Counted from the first letter of the stretch, positions 16,408 through 26,246 are shown. The stretch: DNA of 64,000 bases from Coxiellaceae bacterium (GCA_030680235.1 JAUXWQ010000030.1:1-64000); one strand, 5' to 3'. The notes: generated by a model not told the origin, from the sequence alone. Made by a program: numbers and translations.

Positions 16408-18009
16408 ATGAAACGACTAGGGACTTTACTGCTTGGCAGCTTCTTATTGTCCGCAGCACAAGCGGATGACTTGATGCAAGTCTATGGGCAAGCCGTTGAG
16501 AGTGATCCTATTTTTGCACAAGCTCAGTCAACCTGGCATTCACAAAAAATGAATATACCTATTGCGGAAGCGGGATATTTGCCGCAGCTCAATCTTTCCG
16601 GTAATTGGGGTCGTACTTACCAAAATTTATCGCCAATCTCGCCAGGGTATCCCAATTATGCGTGGGGCTATGGCTATACACTTACTTTAACGCAGCAGAT
16701 TTTTAATCTTCAGGCGTGGGAAAAAATTAAAGGTGCCAAAGCCAATGTAAAATCTGCAACGGCAACGTATTTGGCAGCGCAACAATCTTTAATGCAGCGA
16801 ACCGCGCAGGCATATTTTAATGTGCTACAGGCGTATGATCGCTTGCGTTATACCATCGCGGATAAACGTGCCGTATGGCAACAATTTTTGATGGCGCGCG
16901 AACAGTTTCGTGTGGGATTGATTGCGGTTACTGATGAATACGATGCGCGCTCACGTTACGATAAAGTCGTTGCGCAACAAATTGCAGCACAAAATAATCT
17001 AAATATTCAGCTAGAAGATTTGCGTGTTATTACAGGTCATGATTATAAATCATTGAGTAGGCTTGGTAAGCGCTTACCCTTAGTAACGCCGATGCCTAAC
17101 AATATGGAACGGTGGGTGGATGTTGCCACTGCCCAAAATTACAGCATTAAAGCACAAAGTTTTGCTGTGACAGCAGCAATGGATAATATTAAAGTGCAAG
17201 CGGCAGGGGGTTATCCTTCCTTGGGATTGCAAGGAACAAGTGGTCAAGTATTGGGAAGTTATCCTGGTCTTGGTAGCGTGACGCAAACCTCAGGAACGTT
17301 AGGTATAGCCTTATCGTACAATCCCATACAGGGAGGCTCTGTCATTGCTTCAACCAGACAAGCACGTTATGACTATGTCACTGCTTCTGCTGCCTTAGAG
17401 CAAGCACATCGTCAGGTGGTGGATCAAGCGCGTACAAGTTTTTTGAGTGTGCTCTCTTTCATGAGTCAAGTGAAAGCAGACAAAGAAAGTATAATGTCAT
17501 CGAAAAGCGCATTTGCAGCAACGGAAGCGGGATTTAAAGTTGGCACACGTACGATGGTGGATGTGTTAAATGATTTGTCTGGGGTATATTCCTCACAGCA
17601 AGCCTATGCAAATGATCAATATGCTTACATTAACAATCTCATTGCGTTGAAAGCGGCTGCAGGGACATTGAGTGTAAAAGATTTGGAAGATATTAATAAA
17701 TGGTTAGGCAAGCAAATTGTTTTTCCTGAAAAAACCAGCGTTGGTAAAGTGCCAACAGAAAATGATAAGCGTGATGTGTTAATCACGAATGATATTGATG
17801 GTATTCAGACGAAGACAGAACAAAAAATAGTACCGGTGTCTGCGAAAACAGTGGTTAAACCCGTTGTGTCAGCGTCTGCTTCAATCCCTAGCGCACCAGC
17901 GTCAACGCCGGTGCCCGTATTTGCGCCGACACAATCAATCACGCCCATTCCTGCACCGGCTACGCCACAATCGTCTGGGTTAGCATTACCACCACCAAAA
18001 GCATCGTAG
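16408..18009 (+). CDS. tolC: TolC-type outer-membrane efflux channel
   Basis: A 533-residue protein. A signal peptide (MKRLGTLLLGSFLLSAAQA) is followed by the two OEP repeats of long alpha-helical hairpins and strands. The start of the mature part (DLMQVYGQAVESDPIFAQAQ) and RTAQAYFNVLQAYDRL match TolC closely. After the usual end near residue 440 comes a Pro/Ala/Ser/Val-rich tail of about 80 residues (PVVSASASIPSAPASTPVPV), which is unusual. It stands alone between hemL and pdxB, as in type I secretion or drug efflux with separately encoded partners. Confidence 0.88.
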   Translation: MKRLGTLLLGSFLLSAAQADDLMQVYGQAVESDPIFAQAQSTWHSQKMNIPIAEAGYLPQLNLSGNWGRTYQNLSPISPGYPNYAWGYGYTLTLTQQIFNLQAWEKIKGAKANVKSATATYLAAQQSLMQRTAQAYFNVLQAYDRLRYTIADKRAVWQQFLMAREQFRVGLIAVTDEYDARSRYDKVVAQQIAAQNNLNIQLEDLRVITGHDYKSLSRLGKRLPLVTPMPNNMERWVDVATAQNYSIKAQSFAVTAAMDNIKVQAAGGYPSLGLQGTSGQVLGSYPGLGSVTQTSGTLGIALSYNPIQGGSVIASTRQARYDYVTASAALEQAHRQVVDQARTSFLSVLSFMSQVKADKESIMSSKSAFAATEAGFKVGTRTMVDVLNDLSGVYSSQQAYANDQYAYINNLIALKAAAGTLSVKDLEDINKWLGKQIVFPEKTSVGKVPTENDKRDVLITNDIDGIQTKTEQKIVPVSAKTVVKPVVSASASIPSAPASTPVPVFAPTQSITPIPAPATPQSSGLALPPPKAS

Positions 18010-18027
18010 TGGTAGGGTTATTGTAAC

Positions 18028-18154
18028 TGTTTGGTGCGAGCACAAATGTTTGGTGCGAGCATGAGCGTTAGCGAGTGTATTTTTCATAGGTATCGAAACA
18101 AAAACACTCGCTAACGCTCATGCTCACACCAAACATTTGTGCTCGCATCAAGCA
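18028..18154. repeat. Long palindrome with 51-bp arms at the tolC/pdxB junction
   Basis: The left arm (18028-18078) and right arm (18104-18154) pair at about 48 of 51 positions, separated by 25 bases. The motif TGTTTGGTGCGAGCA occurs twice in the left arm. The right arm includes the pdxB stop and last two codons. It lies between convergent tolC and pdxB and can act as a terminator in both directions. Confidence 0.85.
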
Positions 18155-19173
18155 TTTGCTGGCATTAAGCACGATGTCTTACGCAGCACATAATTTTTTC
18201 TTTCAGTAATAAAAACATCCGCCACAGTATTTTTATCGATAAATGCAGTACGAAATGCTTTTGTATGTGCCAGCGGATCATAATGCAACAAACAATTGTC
18301 TAAAGAAATTTTGGTCGGTGCTGTATTTTTAATAACAGGGGGCGCAGTATTTTTTTTCTCCCACCCAAAAAATTGCGCAGCTTGATCAAAAATCATCGTT
18401 GTCGCACGTTGCTTTGCTTCAAGGGTATATCCTGCAATGTGTGGTGTTGCAATGGTTAATCGATGTAATAATTCAAGTGAAATCGTGGGCTCATTTTCAA
18501 ATACATCAAGACATAAAATAAGATCTTGGTGATTCAATAAGGCATTTTGATTAATAACACTACCCCGTGCTGTATTGATTAATACCGCATTTTTTTTCAT
18601 CAAGGATAATTCTTCTTCATCAATCATATGATAGGTGGGGTATAATCCTGTTTTCGTTAGGGGAGTGTGTATTGTGATGACATCAGAATCAGCTAATAAT
18701 TTTTCAAGTGAGGTTGAATAATCATTTAACACAAAAGGATCATAAGACAGTACGGTAAATCCTACTGTATTTAATAAGCTAGCAATTAATTTTCCGATTC
18801 TCCCATAACCAATAATGCCAGCAACCCCCTGTTCTTTTAATTGCCCAGAATGAATGAGCGCTGCAATAGCGCATAACACATATTCTGCAACAGCTTGGCT
18901 ATTAGCACCGGCGGCATTTGCAAAAAAAATAGCATGGTCTGCTAAATAGTGGGTATCAATGTGATCAATACCGGTTGTTGCTGACCCTACAAATTTCACG
19001 GCAGTATTTTTTAATAAGGGTTCATTAACAGTCGTAACCGTACGCGTGAGTAATAAATCCGCATCCGTTAAATCAGAATTGGCTATTTTTTCACCGGGCA
19101 GTAAAACAACCTTGTCGAAATGACTGAAAAAGCAATCAATATAGGGGATTTTATCATCCGCAACGAGTTTCAC
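18148..19173 (-). CDS. pdxB: Erythronate-4-phosphate dehydrogenase
   Basis: A 341-residue D-2-hydroxyacid dehydrogenase of the PdxB type. It oxidises 4-phosphoerythronate in the DXP-dependent route to vitamin B6. Seen are KLVADDKIPYI, FVGSATTGIDHID, the NAD site IIGYGRIG, NTARGSVIN and TPHIAGYTLEAK. The C-terminal dimer domain is present but shorter than in E. coli (378 residues), ending near ERKNYVLRK. The last codons and stop sit inside the long palindrome. It is divergent from the pump operon. Confidence 0.9.
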   Translation of the reverse strand: MKLVADDKIPYIDCFFSHFDKVVLLPGEKIANSDLTDADLLLTRTVTTVNEPLLKNTAVKFVGSATTGIDHIDTHYLADHAIFFANAAGANSQAVAEYVLCAIAALIHSGQLKEQGVAGIIGYGRIGKLIASLLNTVGFTVLSYDPFVLNDYSTSLEKLLADSDVITIHTPLTKTGLYPTYHMIDEEELSLMKKNAVLINTARGSVINQNALLNHQDLILCLDVFENEPTISLELLHRLTIATPHIAGYTLEAKQRATTMIFDQAAQFFGWEKKNTAPPVIKNTAPTKISLDNCLLHYDPLAHTKAFRTAFIDKNTVADVFITERKNYVLRKTSCLMPANA

Positions 19174-19242
19174 ACTTAATACCCCGCATGCTGTTTTTAC
19201 GGTAGACTAACAGAGGTTTATGATCGAGAAAAGGCGTAGTCA

Positions 19243-20892
19243 ATGCGGCGATTGCTTGTACACTATTTTCTACTAGCAACGTCGCTTTGTACGCCTGTCT
19301 TTGCGTCCCTTGATTTACCGCCACCTTCCGCACCGACAACCCCAGTTCCAGCTACTGCATTACCGATGCCTGCTGCACCACCAACCCTCGCGCCTAATTT
19401 GGTGGATGATCGGGTGAATGGAGACGCCGTAGCGGGGTATCGTATGCGACGATTGGCTGAGCGCGATCAAAGCGCTTCTTATAATCATCCTTATCAGCCT
19501 GTGATTGATGCAAACGTGATGCAATTGCCAACGCCGACGAGATTGCCTGGGAAGCCGCGTCATCTCAGTTTAAATGAAGCCATTGCAATCGCACTGCGTA
19601 ATAATCCTGCGACAAAAATTGCTGAATTACAGCGTATCTTAGATAAATTTGGATTAGAAACATCGATTCATGATCGCTATGCGCCTATCTGGAATCCGCT
19701 TGTTTTATCAGGCTTAACGCAAAGTGGTGCTACGCCTACACCGGCTTGGGGTGTTGGCGGCGGGGTTGCTGTAACCGGTATGGCGGGTACAAAAGTTGGC
19801 GTGACGTACTCTAATAATTTGCTGAATAACCCTGGCATCGGTGTGTTATCGATTACGCAGCCTTTATTACAAGGTTTTGGTAAGCAATTCAATGAAATTA
19901 CTTATGACAACGCGATGGATGCTGAGGCCATTGCAAAATTGAATTTTAAAAATAGCGTGATAAACGTTGTGATCAGTGTTATTGCCAATTATCGTTCTTT
20001 GGTTGAGGCCTATCAAAATTTAGCGCTCAGTAAAGAATCCTTAAAAAGCCAAGAGCAGTCTGTTGCACAAACCAAAATACAAGTGACAGTAGGGCGCATG
20101 GCACAGAGTGATTTTGTTCAACAGCAAGCAACAGTCGAAAGCACACGGCTTAGCGTGGTTCAGCAACAAATTGCACTACAAGATGCGTATCAAGCATTTT
20201 TAACGGCTTTAGGTTTGGTGCCTTCTGCTAATATTGTGATTGATCAAACGGTGGATATTGGTAATAAAGAAGAAACAATACCGAGCCAAGAAAGATGTGT
20301 TGCGATTGCGCTTAAAAATAATATTGCTTATCAAACGGCATTAATACAATTACGCAGCACAGAGCGTTCCTTAATCACAGCAGAAAACAATAAAAAATGG
20401 CAGTTAGGCGTAACGGGTTCAATTGGGCTTGGAACACAAAGCACAGCATCAGGTGGTACGCCAACGGTGCCTTATGAGAGTAATCCTCAGCTCAGTGTGA
20501 ACTTATCAATTCCGATTGATAATGTCGATCTGCAATCTGCCGTGGTCAATGCAAAAGTTCAGATTGAAAATGCGAAATTAAATTTAGAGCAAACGAAAGA
20601 AAATTTAGTACGACAAGTGATTAACCAATGGTTAACCGTTCAAAATGCGTATCAGCAGATTCACGTTGCAAAAGTTGCTTTGGATATGCAGGTAAAAACG
20701 CTCAATAATACAAAACTTCAGTTAAAATATGGTAAATCGAGTGTTTTTGAAGAGACGACCTTGGAAACCAATGTGTTGCAGCAACAGACATCTTATGTAG
20801 CCACAGAAATTTCTTATTTAAATGCGGTCACGGCCTTGAATCAAACGTTGGCGTTAACTTTGGATAATCGACACGTGAAATTGAGGTACTGA
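19243..20892 (+). CDS. TolC-family outer-membrane channel of the pump operon
   Basis: A 549-residue OEP-family protein. It has a signal peptide (RRLLVHYFLLATSLCTPVFA), then a Pro/Ala-rich segment to about residue 55 (PPPSAPTTPVPATALPMPAA). Next come the tandem OEP domains (LSLNEAIAIALRNNPATKIA; LITAENNKKWQLGVTGSIG). It differs from the stand-alone TolC. Its stop overlaps the ATG of the adaptor gene, so the operon order is outer-membrane channel, adaptor, ATPase, permease: a full tripartite exporter. Confidence 0.87.
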   Translation: MRRLLVHYFLLATSLCTPVFASLDLPPPSAPTTPVPATALPMPAAPPTLAPNLVDDRVNGDAVAGYRMRRLAERDQSASYNHPYQPVIDANVMQLPTPTRLPGKPRHLSLNEAIAIALRNNPATKIAELQRILDKFGLETSIHDRYAPIWNPLVLSGLTQSGATPTPAWGVGGGVAVTGMAGTKVGVTYSNNLLNNPGIGVLSITQPLLQGFGKQFNEITYDNAMDAEAIAKLNFKNSVINVVISVIANYRSLVEAYQNLALSKESLKSQEQSVAQTKIQVTVGRMAQSDFVQQQATVESTRLSVVQQQIALQDAYQAFLTALGLVPSANIVIDQTVDIGNKEETIPSQERCVAIALKNNIAYQTALIQLRSTERSLITAENNKKWQLGVTGSIGLGTQSTASGGTPTVPYESNPQLSVNLSIPIDNVDLQSAVVNAKVQIENAKLNLEQTKENLVRQVINQWLTVQNAYQQIHVAKVALDMQVKTLNNTKLQLKYGKSSVFEETTLETNVLQQQTSYVATEISYLNAVTALNQTLALTLDNRHVKLRY

Positions 20893-22061
20893 TGAAAAAA
20901 ATCATTTTATATTGCGTGATCATCTATTGCCTTGTTGGCATGACCGGATGTGAGCATAAGAAAAAAATAGTTTCACACAAACCGCAACTCATCGTAGCAA
21001 CAGAACAAACGCCCGTGCGTCAATTATTTTTTTCGGGCACTTTAGCGCCTATTAGCGCTGTTGCTGTTGAAAGCCCAGTGACAGGTATTGTCTCTACTAT
21101 GGGATTTACGTATGGCGAGCGGGTGAAAGAAGGGCAAAGCCTTTTTACCATTGCCTCTCATGAATTAGCAGAAAATTATCGCAAAGCGATTGGAGATTAC
21201 CTCTTAAAAAAGCAAACGTATGAAACACAAAAAACGGGTTATGCAGGTGAGCAAGTACTTTATAAAGCAGGTGTTGTTTCAAGAAATGATTATGAAAACA
21301 CCAAATCACAATATGAAAATGCTTCCTTAAGTTATTTAGAATCACGGTATGCATTGGAAAAGATATTGCGTACGGCGAATGTGGATTCAAAAGAAATTGA
21401 GGTTTTATCGCTTGCAGAAACCGATCGTGTGAATGCCATTATGCAGCGACATTTTCATGATGTGACCGTTGCTGCGCCAAAAGCAGGGGTTGCTTTGTAT
21501 CCGCAACCAAAGACAGGTTCGGACGGCGCGACATCCGATGGGAAATTATCCGTTGGTTCTTTAATTAAGGAAGGACAATTATTAATTTCTATTGGGGATT
21601 TATCAGGATTGAGTGCGATATTTAATGTGAGTGAAGTCGATATCAATAGCATTAAACAAGGTATGCCAGTGATTGTAACAGGCAGTGCATTTCCTGGTAT
21701 TGCCTTAAAGGGTGTCGTGAGTTCTGTCTCTGCACAAGCGAATCAAGGAGGCGCAGGAGATAGTAGCGCGCTTAGTATGTTTGCGGTAGGCGTAACGATG
21801 CCGCAAGTGGATGTAAAATCATTGGCGCATATTCGTGTTGGAATGACGGCAAAATTTGAAATTGATATTCGTTCTGCACCGCAAATTATGTTGCCGGTTA
21901 ACGCTGTTTTTCAAAGCAAAGGTCAGAATATGGTACGCATTCAAGATGCAACAGGTAATGAACATAGTGTGCCTGTTGTGACAGGTGAAACGTCTCCAAC
22001 ACAAATTGTGATTGTGAGTGGTGTTAAAGCGGGTGACAAGGTTGTTGTGCCGGGATTGTGA
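20892..22061 (+). CDS. Periplasmic adaptor (MacA/HlyD-like) lipoprotein
   Basis: A 389-residue membrane-fusion protein. A lipoprotein signal ends in LVGMTGC (Cys about 20), so it is anchored by lipid rather than by a helix. The lipoyl half-motif (VESPVTGIVSTMGFTYGERV), a helical hairpin (residues about 90-165) and the barrel domains follow. It links the outer-membrane channel to the ABC permease. Its TGA stop is the first unit of a GTGACT hexamer tract. A MacA-like role is inferred from the following ATPase and permease; the substrate is unknown. Confidence 0.87.
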   Translation: MKKIILYCVIIYCLVGMTGCEHKKKIVSHKPQLIVATEQTPVRQLFFSGTLAPISAVAVESPVTGIVSTMGFTYGERVKEGQSLFTIASHELAENYRKAIGDYLLKKQTYETQKTGYAGEQVLYKAGVVSRNDYENTKSQYENASLSYLESRYALEKILRTANVDSKEIEVLSLAETDRVNAIMQRHFHDVTVAAPKAGVALYPQPKTGSDGATSDGKLSVGSLIKEGQLLISIGDLSGLSAIFNVSEVDINSIKQGMPVIVTGSAFPGIALKGVVSSVSAQANQGGAGDSSALSMFAVGVTMPQVDVKSLAHIRVGMTAKFEIDIRSAPQIMLPVNAVFQSKGQNMVRIQDATGNEHSVPVVTGETSPTQIVIVSGVKAGDKVVVPGL

Positions 22062-22216
22062 CTGTGACTGTGACTGTGACTGTGACAGTTGACTGTGACT
22101 GTATTGGAGGTATCGTTTAATGTAATCCAAAATAGTTACGAAACATTTCATTTTCACATTCACACGGTTAATTTATACTATATTGTGCCTCTGACACAGT
22201 CACAGTCACAGTCACA
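22057..22216. repeat. Inverted hexamer tracts between adaptor and ATPase genes
   Basis: TGTGACTGTGACTG units run from the adaptor stop (22059-22061) to 22102. The inverse CAGTCACAGTCACA units run at 22191-22216. About 90 bases of non-coding DNA lie between. The two tracts can pair to form a long stem inside the pump operon, upstream of the ATPase start at 22234. Confidence 0.8.
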
Positions 22217-22233
22217 AATCCTCGGATAACCAA

Positions 22234-22914
22234 ATGATCAAATTCGACAATGTCAAAAAAATCTATCGCATGGGTGATACCGTTTTTGAGGCATTGAAGG
22301 GTATCAGTTTTACGATTGAGCAAGGGGATTTGGTGAGTATCGTTGGCCCATCTGGCTCGGGCAAATCGACAACGATGAATATTTTAGGGTTGCTTGACAA
22401 ACCCACCAGTGGGAAATATTTTTTAGATGGTATTGATACCTCAGCATTTTCGGGTGATAAATTATCTGCACTTCGCAATCGTCGTTTAGGATTTATTTTT
22501 CAACAATTTTTTTTACTGCCTAAATTAACGGCAATTGATAATGTTATGTTGCCATTAGGCTATCGCCATGATGAAAAATATCATTCACATGAAATGGAAG
22601 CAATGGCGATGGCGATGCTTGAAAAAGTGAATATGGCGAAATTCGCACATCATAAACCAACAGAATTATCAGGTGGTCAGCAGCAACGCGTTGCCATTGC
22701 GCGTGCATTAATTGGAAAGCCAAGCATTATTTTAGCGGATGAACCAACGGGGGCGCTAGACACAACAACGAGTCAACAAATTATGGAATTGTTGATCGAA
22801 GAAATGGAAGCGTCGAAAACAACAGTGGTCATCATTACGCATTCGCTAGATATTGCGAAACAGTGTCGCCGCGCAATTCATGTGCGCGATGGGTTGATTC
22901 AGGAGTCGACATGA
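22234..22914 (+). CDS. ABC transporter ATPase (MacB/LolD-like)
   Basis: A 226-residue nucleotide-binding subunit. Walker A is GPSGSGKST, the Q-loop region FIFQQFFLLPKLTAIDNV, the signature LSGGQQQRVAIARAL and Walker B IILADEPTGALD. It belongs to the MacB/LolD/FtsE group. It overlaps the permease start by ATGA, so the two are made together; in E. coli MacB these are one protein, here they are split. It powers the mechanotransmission of the tripartite pump. Confidence 0.93.
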   Translation: MIKFDNVKKIYRMGDTVFEALKGISFTIEQGDLVSIVGPSGSGKSTTMNILGLLDKPTSGKYFLDGIDTSAFSGDKLSALRNRRLGFIFQQFFLLPKLTAIDNVMLPLGYRHDEKYHSHEMEAMAMAMLEKVNMAKFAHHKPTELSGGQQQRVAIARALIGKPSIILADEPTGALDTTTSQQIMELLIEEMEASKTTVVIITHSLDIAKQCRRAIHVRDGLIQEST

Positions 22915-24089
22915 AATTGATATCAGAGGCATTCCTTAATTTATTTAGCGCAAAATTACGGTCTTTTTTAGCAATTTTAGGGGTGCTCGTTGGAACGGGT
23001 TCTGTGGTTGCGTTAATTTCATCGAGTCAGTTAGCAACAGCACATGCCTTATCAGAATTTAAAAAATTAGGAACGAATTTATTATCTGTTTATATTCGGG
23101 ATGAAAATCCTGGTGCGCAAAACACCAATAGCAAACAATTTGAATTAAGTGATGTTCCTGCTATTCAAGCGGCTTCAAAACAAATTGCGTTAATTGCACC
23201 TTATACGGTTTCTTTTCAATCACTCTATTATGGCGATACAAATTTAAATGGACAAATCATTGGTGCAACAAACACGTTTGCTGAAATTGCAAAAATAAAT
23301 TTGAAGGCGGGTCGTTTCGTTTCTTATTTAGATGCGCATAACTTTTATTGTGTATTGGGTAGTGATATTGCTGAAAAAATTGAAGAGGCGGGTGCGAATC
23401 CAATGAATAATCAGATTCGTGCTGGCGATATGATGTTTACGGTTATCGGTGTTTTAAAAAAATGGCCAGATAATTTATTTATTGCGGCAAATATCAATGG
23501 CAGCATTATTGTGCCGTTAGAAACTTCGTATTTACTCAGCAAAAATACTGAAATTAATAATGTTTTAATCCGTTTAGTGCCACATCCAGATGTTAGCTTA
23601 GCAAAATCAGATATTGGTTTGGCGATGAAAACACTGTTGCCGCAAAAAACAGCGATATTTAACAGTCCAGAACAATTGATTAAGATGGTCGCAAAATCAC
23701 GAGAAACAATGTCCTTGTTGTTGATTGCCATTGGTAGTATTTCTCTGGTCGTGGGTGGAATTGGTGTGATGAATATTATGTTGGTATCGGTGATTGAGCG
23801 TCGACGAGAAATTGGTATTCGTATGGCAATTGGTGCGCGTCAAATCGATATTTTACGGATGTTTCTTCTGGAATCCATACTGTTGACAGTATTCGGCGGC
23901 TTGCTGGGGATTGGTATCGGTGTTTTGTCCTCTTATATTTTTGCGATGGTGACAGGCTGGCAATTTTATTTTTATTTGACACCGGTAGTTTTGGGGTTTG
24001 TTGTTTCTGTTCTAGTGGGTATTATTTCTGGTTTTTATCCTGCTTGGCGTGCGTCGAAATTAGATCCGATTTTGTGTATGACGACATAA
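22911..24089 (+). CDS. ABC transporter permease (MacB/FtsX-like)
   Basis: About 392 residues. One N-terminal helix (LRSFLAILGVLVGTGSVVAL) is followed by a large periplasmic domain (residues about 45-265). Three C-terminal helices bear the FtsX-type VVGGIGVMNIMLVSVIERRR and EIGIRMAIGARQ. This is the MacB periplasmic-core architecture. The start at 22911 overlaps the ATPase stop; an upstream frame from 22863 is not needed. It completes the exporter with the channel and adaptor. Confidence 0.92.
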   Translation: MKLISEAFLNLFSAKLRSFLAILGVLVGTGSVVALISSSQLATAHALSEFKKLGTNLLSVYIRDENPGAQNTNSKQFELSDVPAIQAASKQIALIAPYTVSFQSLYYGDTNLNGQIIGATNTFAEIAKINLKAGRFVSYLDAHNFYCVLGSDIAEKIEEAGANPMNNQIRAGDMMFTVIGVLKKWPDNLFIAANINGSIIVPLETSYLLSKNTEINNVLIRLVPHPDVSLAKSDIGLAMKTLLPQKTAIFNSPEQLIKMVAKSRETMSLLLIAIGSISLVVGGIGVMNIMLVSVIERRREIGIRMAIGARQIDILRMFLLESILLTVFGGLLGIGIGVLSSYIFAMVTGWQFYFYLTPVVLGFVVSVLVGIISGFYPAWRASKLDPILCMTT

Positions 24090-24112
24090 GAAACATGGCG
24101 GGCCCATATAGC

Positions 24113-24619
24113 TCACTGTTTTTTTTCAAATTGTTCTTTCAGTGCTTGTTTGCGATGCTCATGTTCTTGGGAGTAAGAGAGCATCATTTGTTTGCGGGCA
24201 ATACTTTCTTCATAGCGTCTACGATCGATGTCATTACGCATTTCAAGCGGTTTTATATGGATAGGTTTGCTTTCCTTATTCAGAGCGACCATTGTGAAAT
24301 AACAAGAATTGGTGTGGCGAATTTCACCTGTTTCTAAGTTTTCTGCAACTACTTTAATGCCAATCTCCATTGAGGTCCGACCAACATAATTCACATTGGC
24401 ATAGCAAGTCACTAATTCACCGATATGAATAGCCCGCTTAAATAAGACTTGATCAACAGAAAGTGTCACGACATAGTGGCCAGAATAACGCGCTGCACAA
24501 GCGTAGGCGACTCTATCCAGTAATTGCAATAAATGACCGCCATGGATATTGCCTGCAAAGTTGGCTTTCTCCGGCGTCATTACTTCAGACATCATTAAAC
24601 TTCTACGGTCATCATCCAT
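24113..24619 (-). CDS. Acyl-CoA thioesterase (YciA/BACH hotdog fold)
   Basis: A 168-residue single-hotdog thioesterase that releases CoA from acyl-CoA. Seen are TPEKANFAGNIHGGHLLQLL, with the usual NxxGxxxGG pattern, VTLSVDQVLFKRAIHIGEL, YVGRTSMEIGIKV and TNSCYFTMVAL. The C-terminal 40 residues are charged and helical (QEHEHRKQALKEQFEKKQ), longer than YciA. A GTG at 24655 is possible, but GGGAG before the ATG at 24619 is better. It lies just after the permease gene and may share its mRNA. Confidence 0.88.
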   Translation of the reverse strand: MDDDRRSLMMSEVMTPEKANFAGNIHGGHLLQLLDRVAYACAARYSGHYVVTLSVDQVLFKRAIHIGELVTCYANVNYVGRTSMEIGIKVVAENLETGEIRHTNSCYFTMVALNKESKPIHIKPLEMRNDIDRRRYEESIARKQMMLSYSQEHEHRKQALKEQFEKKQ

Positions 24620-24637
24620 GATTTTAGCTCCCTTGGA

Positions 24638-24663
24638 GTGACTGTTCACTGTCACTGTTTCAG
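24638..24663. repeat. Short GTGACTG tract at the permease stop
   Basis: GTGACTGTTCACTGTCAC is a near-palindrome. The stop codon of the minus-strand permease (TCA at 24652 on this strand) lies inside it. It belongs to the same hexamer type as the tracts near 14.7 and 22 kb. Confidence 0.6.
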
Positions 24664-26220
24664 TGCAAATTCCATATGCGCTTTCGATTGCTTTTGAGAC
24701 AACCTAAATTTGCTTGCCAATAAGACTATGATAACTGAAAAAACAGCTAAAACGATCAAATCATAACCAAATGGTAGAATATTTTTACCGCCACCGAAGC
24801 TACCGAGGTAAGAAATCAAAGTTAAACCGCCAATGTAAGGCCACATCCAAGTGGATGATCTCCAGTCGAGCGGTGTTTCTTTGTGTTTTTTTGAAAGGGT
24901 GCGATAGGTGATTAATACGATAAAACCAGCAATGAAGCCTAGAAATAATTTCGAAATAATTTCCCAGCCATTGAAATAACTGAACATCGTGCAAAAATAA
25001 AAGGCGATGGTGGCCCATATTTTTCCAAGAGGCAACTTAAAAGGTCTTTTTTTATCGGGCGCTTGATCGCGCAAGGCAATTAAACAGATTGGCCCAATCG
25101 TGTAAGTAAATGTCATCAGTGACGTTAAAAAGGCAATCATTTTATTCCAGCCAGGCAGGGGTGCAAATAAGCACATCCCAAATAGGAAATTGATTAAGAC
25201 GGCATAAATAGGGGTGTTGCGTTTACTTAATGTTTGTAAAAATTCCGGAAGATAACCATTAAGACTTTTGCTGCGTAGGGATTGTGCCGCGCCATTGGTG
25301 TAGATTAGTGAAGCTGCGAAGGGTCCCACCATTGCACCAACGAATAATAGGGGGATTAAGGCATGCAAACCATCTTGGTGTAAAATGGCTGCAAGTGGGC
25401 TATTTGCGCGATCAAGCGTTAATTTGCTCCAACCGTTGATTAAGTTATGGGGTGTAAGGGAGGTTAAAAACGCCATTTGTAATCCCACATAAATAAATAG
25501 TGAAAACACAATCGAGCCGATAATAGCAAAGGGTAAGCTAAACGATGGATTTTTTGCGGTGCCGCTTAACTCGCAAGCTTGTGTAAAGCCATTGAATGCA
25601 TAAATCATTCCGCCTGCTGAAATGGCTGTGAGTACACCTTTCATGCCCATGGGTAAAAACTGGGCGTGATTAGGGTGAATGATCTTACTGGGTTCGAAAT
25701 AATACGCAAAAATCACTGTCACGATAATAACAGGAATCAAAATTTTCATAAAAGTGAGTGTGGTATTTGAGCGCAATAGCCAGCGTAATGAATAGGCATT
25801 AATCACTGAAATGAGTAGCATCAAGCCTGTTGCCACAGCGTACCCATTTTGCGTTAAGCTGGCGCTGGGCTGGATTAGTGAAGGATAATAAAAACTGAGA
25901 TACTGAACTATTGCCTGGACCTCAGTGGCTGGAATTGACGCGTAACAAAGCCAAATAATCCAGCTATACATAAAACCAACCAGTGTGCCATGTGTGATGT
26001 GTGGAATGCGCGTACTGGACCCCATGATAGGCAGCATGGTAGTTAATTCAGCAAAGACGAATGCAACGAAGGTGATACACACGCCAGCAATTAACCAGCC
26101 TAGTAATGCGCCAGGTCCCGCAATGGTGCTTGCGTAATAGGCGGAAAATAACCAGCCAGAACCTAAAATAGCGCTAACTGACGTAAATAAGAGAGACAGT
26201 GTTCCGACAGATCGCTGCAT
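24652..26220 (-). CDS. APC-superfamily amino-acid permease
   Basis: A 522-residue inner-membrane transporter with about 12-14 hydrophobic helices. It starts with the APC motif VSAILGSGWLFSAYYAS, followed by TTMLPIMGSSTRIPHITHG. Later are AGGMIYAFNGFTQACELSGT and loop residues typical of the family. It probably exchanges or imports amino acids or related compounds; the substrate is not set by sequence. A longer reading from 26280 would add an RHRHSHSH stretch made by the upstream repeat tract. AAGGA before the ATG at 26220 makes the short form more likely. Confidence 0.88.
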   Translation of the reverse strand: MQRSVGTLSLLFTSVSAILGSGWLFSAYYASTIAGPGALLGWLIAGVCITFVAFVFAELTTMLPIMGSSTRIPHITHGTLVGFMYSWIIWLCYASIPATEVQAIVQYLSFYYPSLIQPSASLTQNGYAVATGLMLLISVINAYSLRWLLRSNTTLTFMKILIPVIIVTVIFAYYFEPSKIIHPNHAQFLPMGMKGVLTAISAGGMIYAFNGFTQACELSGTAKNPSFSLPFAIIGSIVFSLFIYVGLQMAFLTSLTPHNLINGWSKLTLDRANSPLAAILHQDGLHALIPLLFVGAMVGPFAASLIYTNGAAQSLRSKSLNGYLPEFLQTLSKRNTPIYAVLINFLFGMCLFAPLPGWNKMIAFLTSLMTFTYTIGPICLIALRDQAPDKKRPFKLPLGKIWATIAFYFCTMFSYFNGWEIISKLFLGFIAGFIVLITYRTLSKKHKETPLDWRSSTWMWPYIGGLTLISYLGSFGGGKNILPFGYDLIVLAVFSVIIVLLASKFRLSQKQSKAHMEFALKQ

Positions 26221-26246
26221 GGAGAGAATCCTTTTTAAGTAATAAT

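Noticed and set aside
14738-22216. Hexamer tracts considered as a CRISPR array
   Set aside because: Units are 6 bp with no unique spacers and no cas genes nearby.
22863-22910. Longer start of the ABC permease
   Set aside because: The ATG at 22911 overlaps the ATPase stop by ATGA and the family N-terminus begins there.
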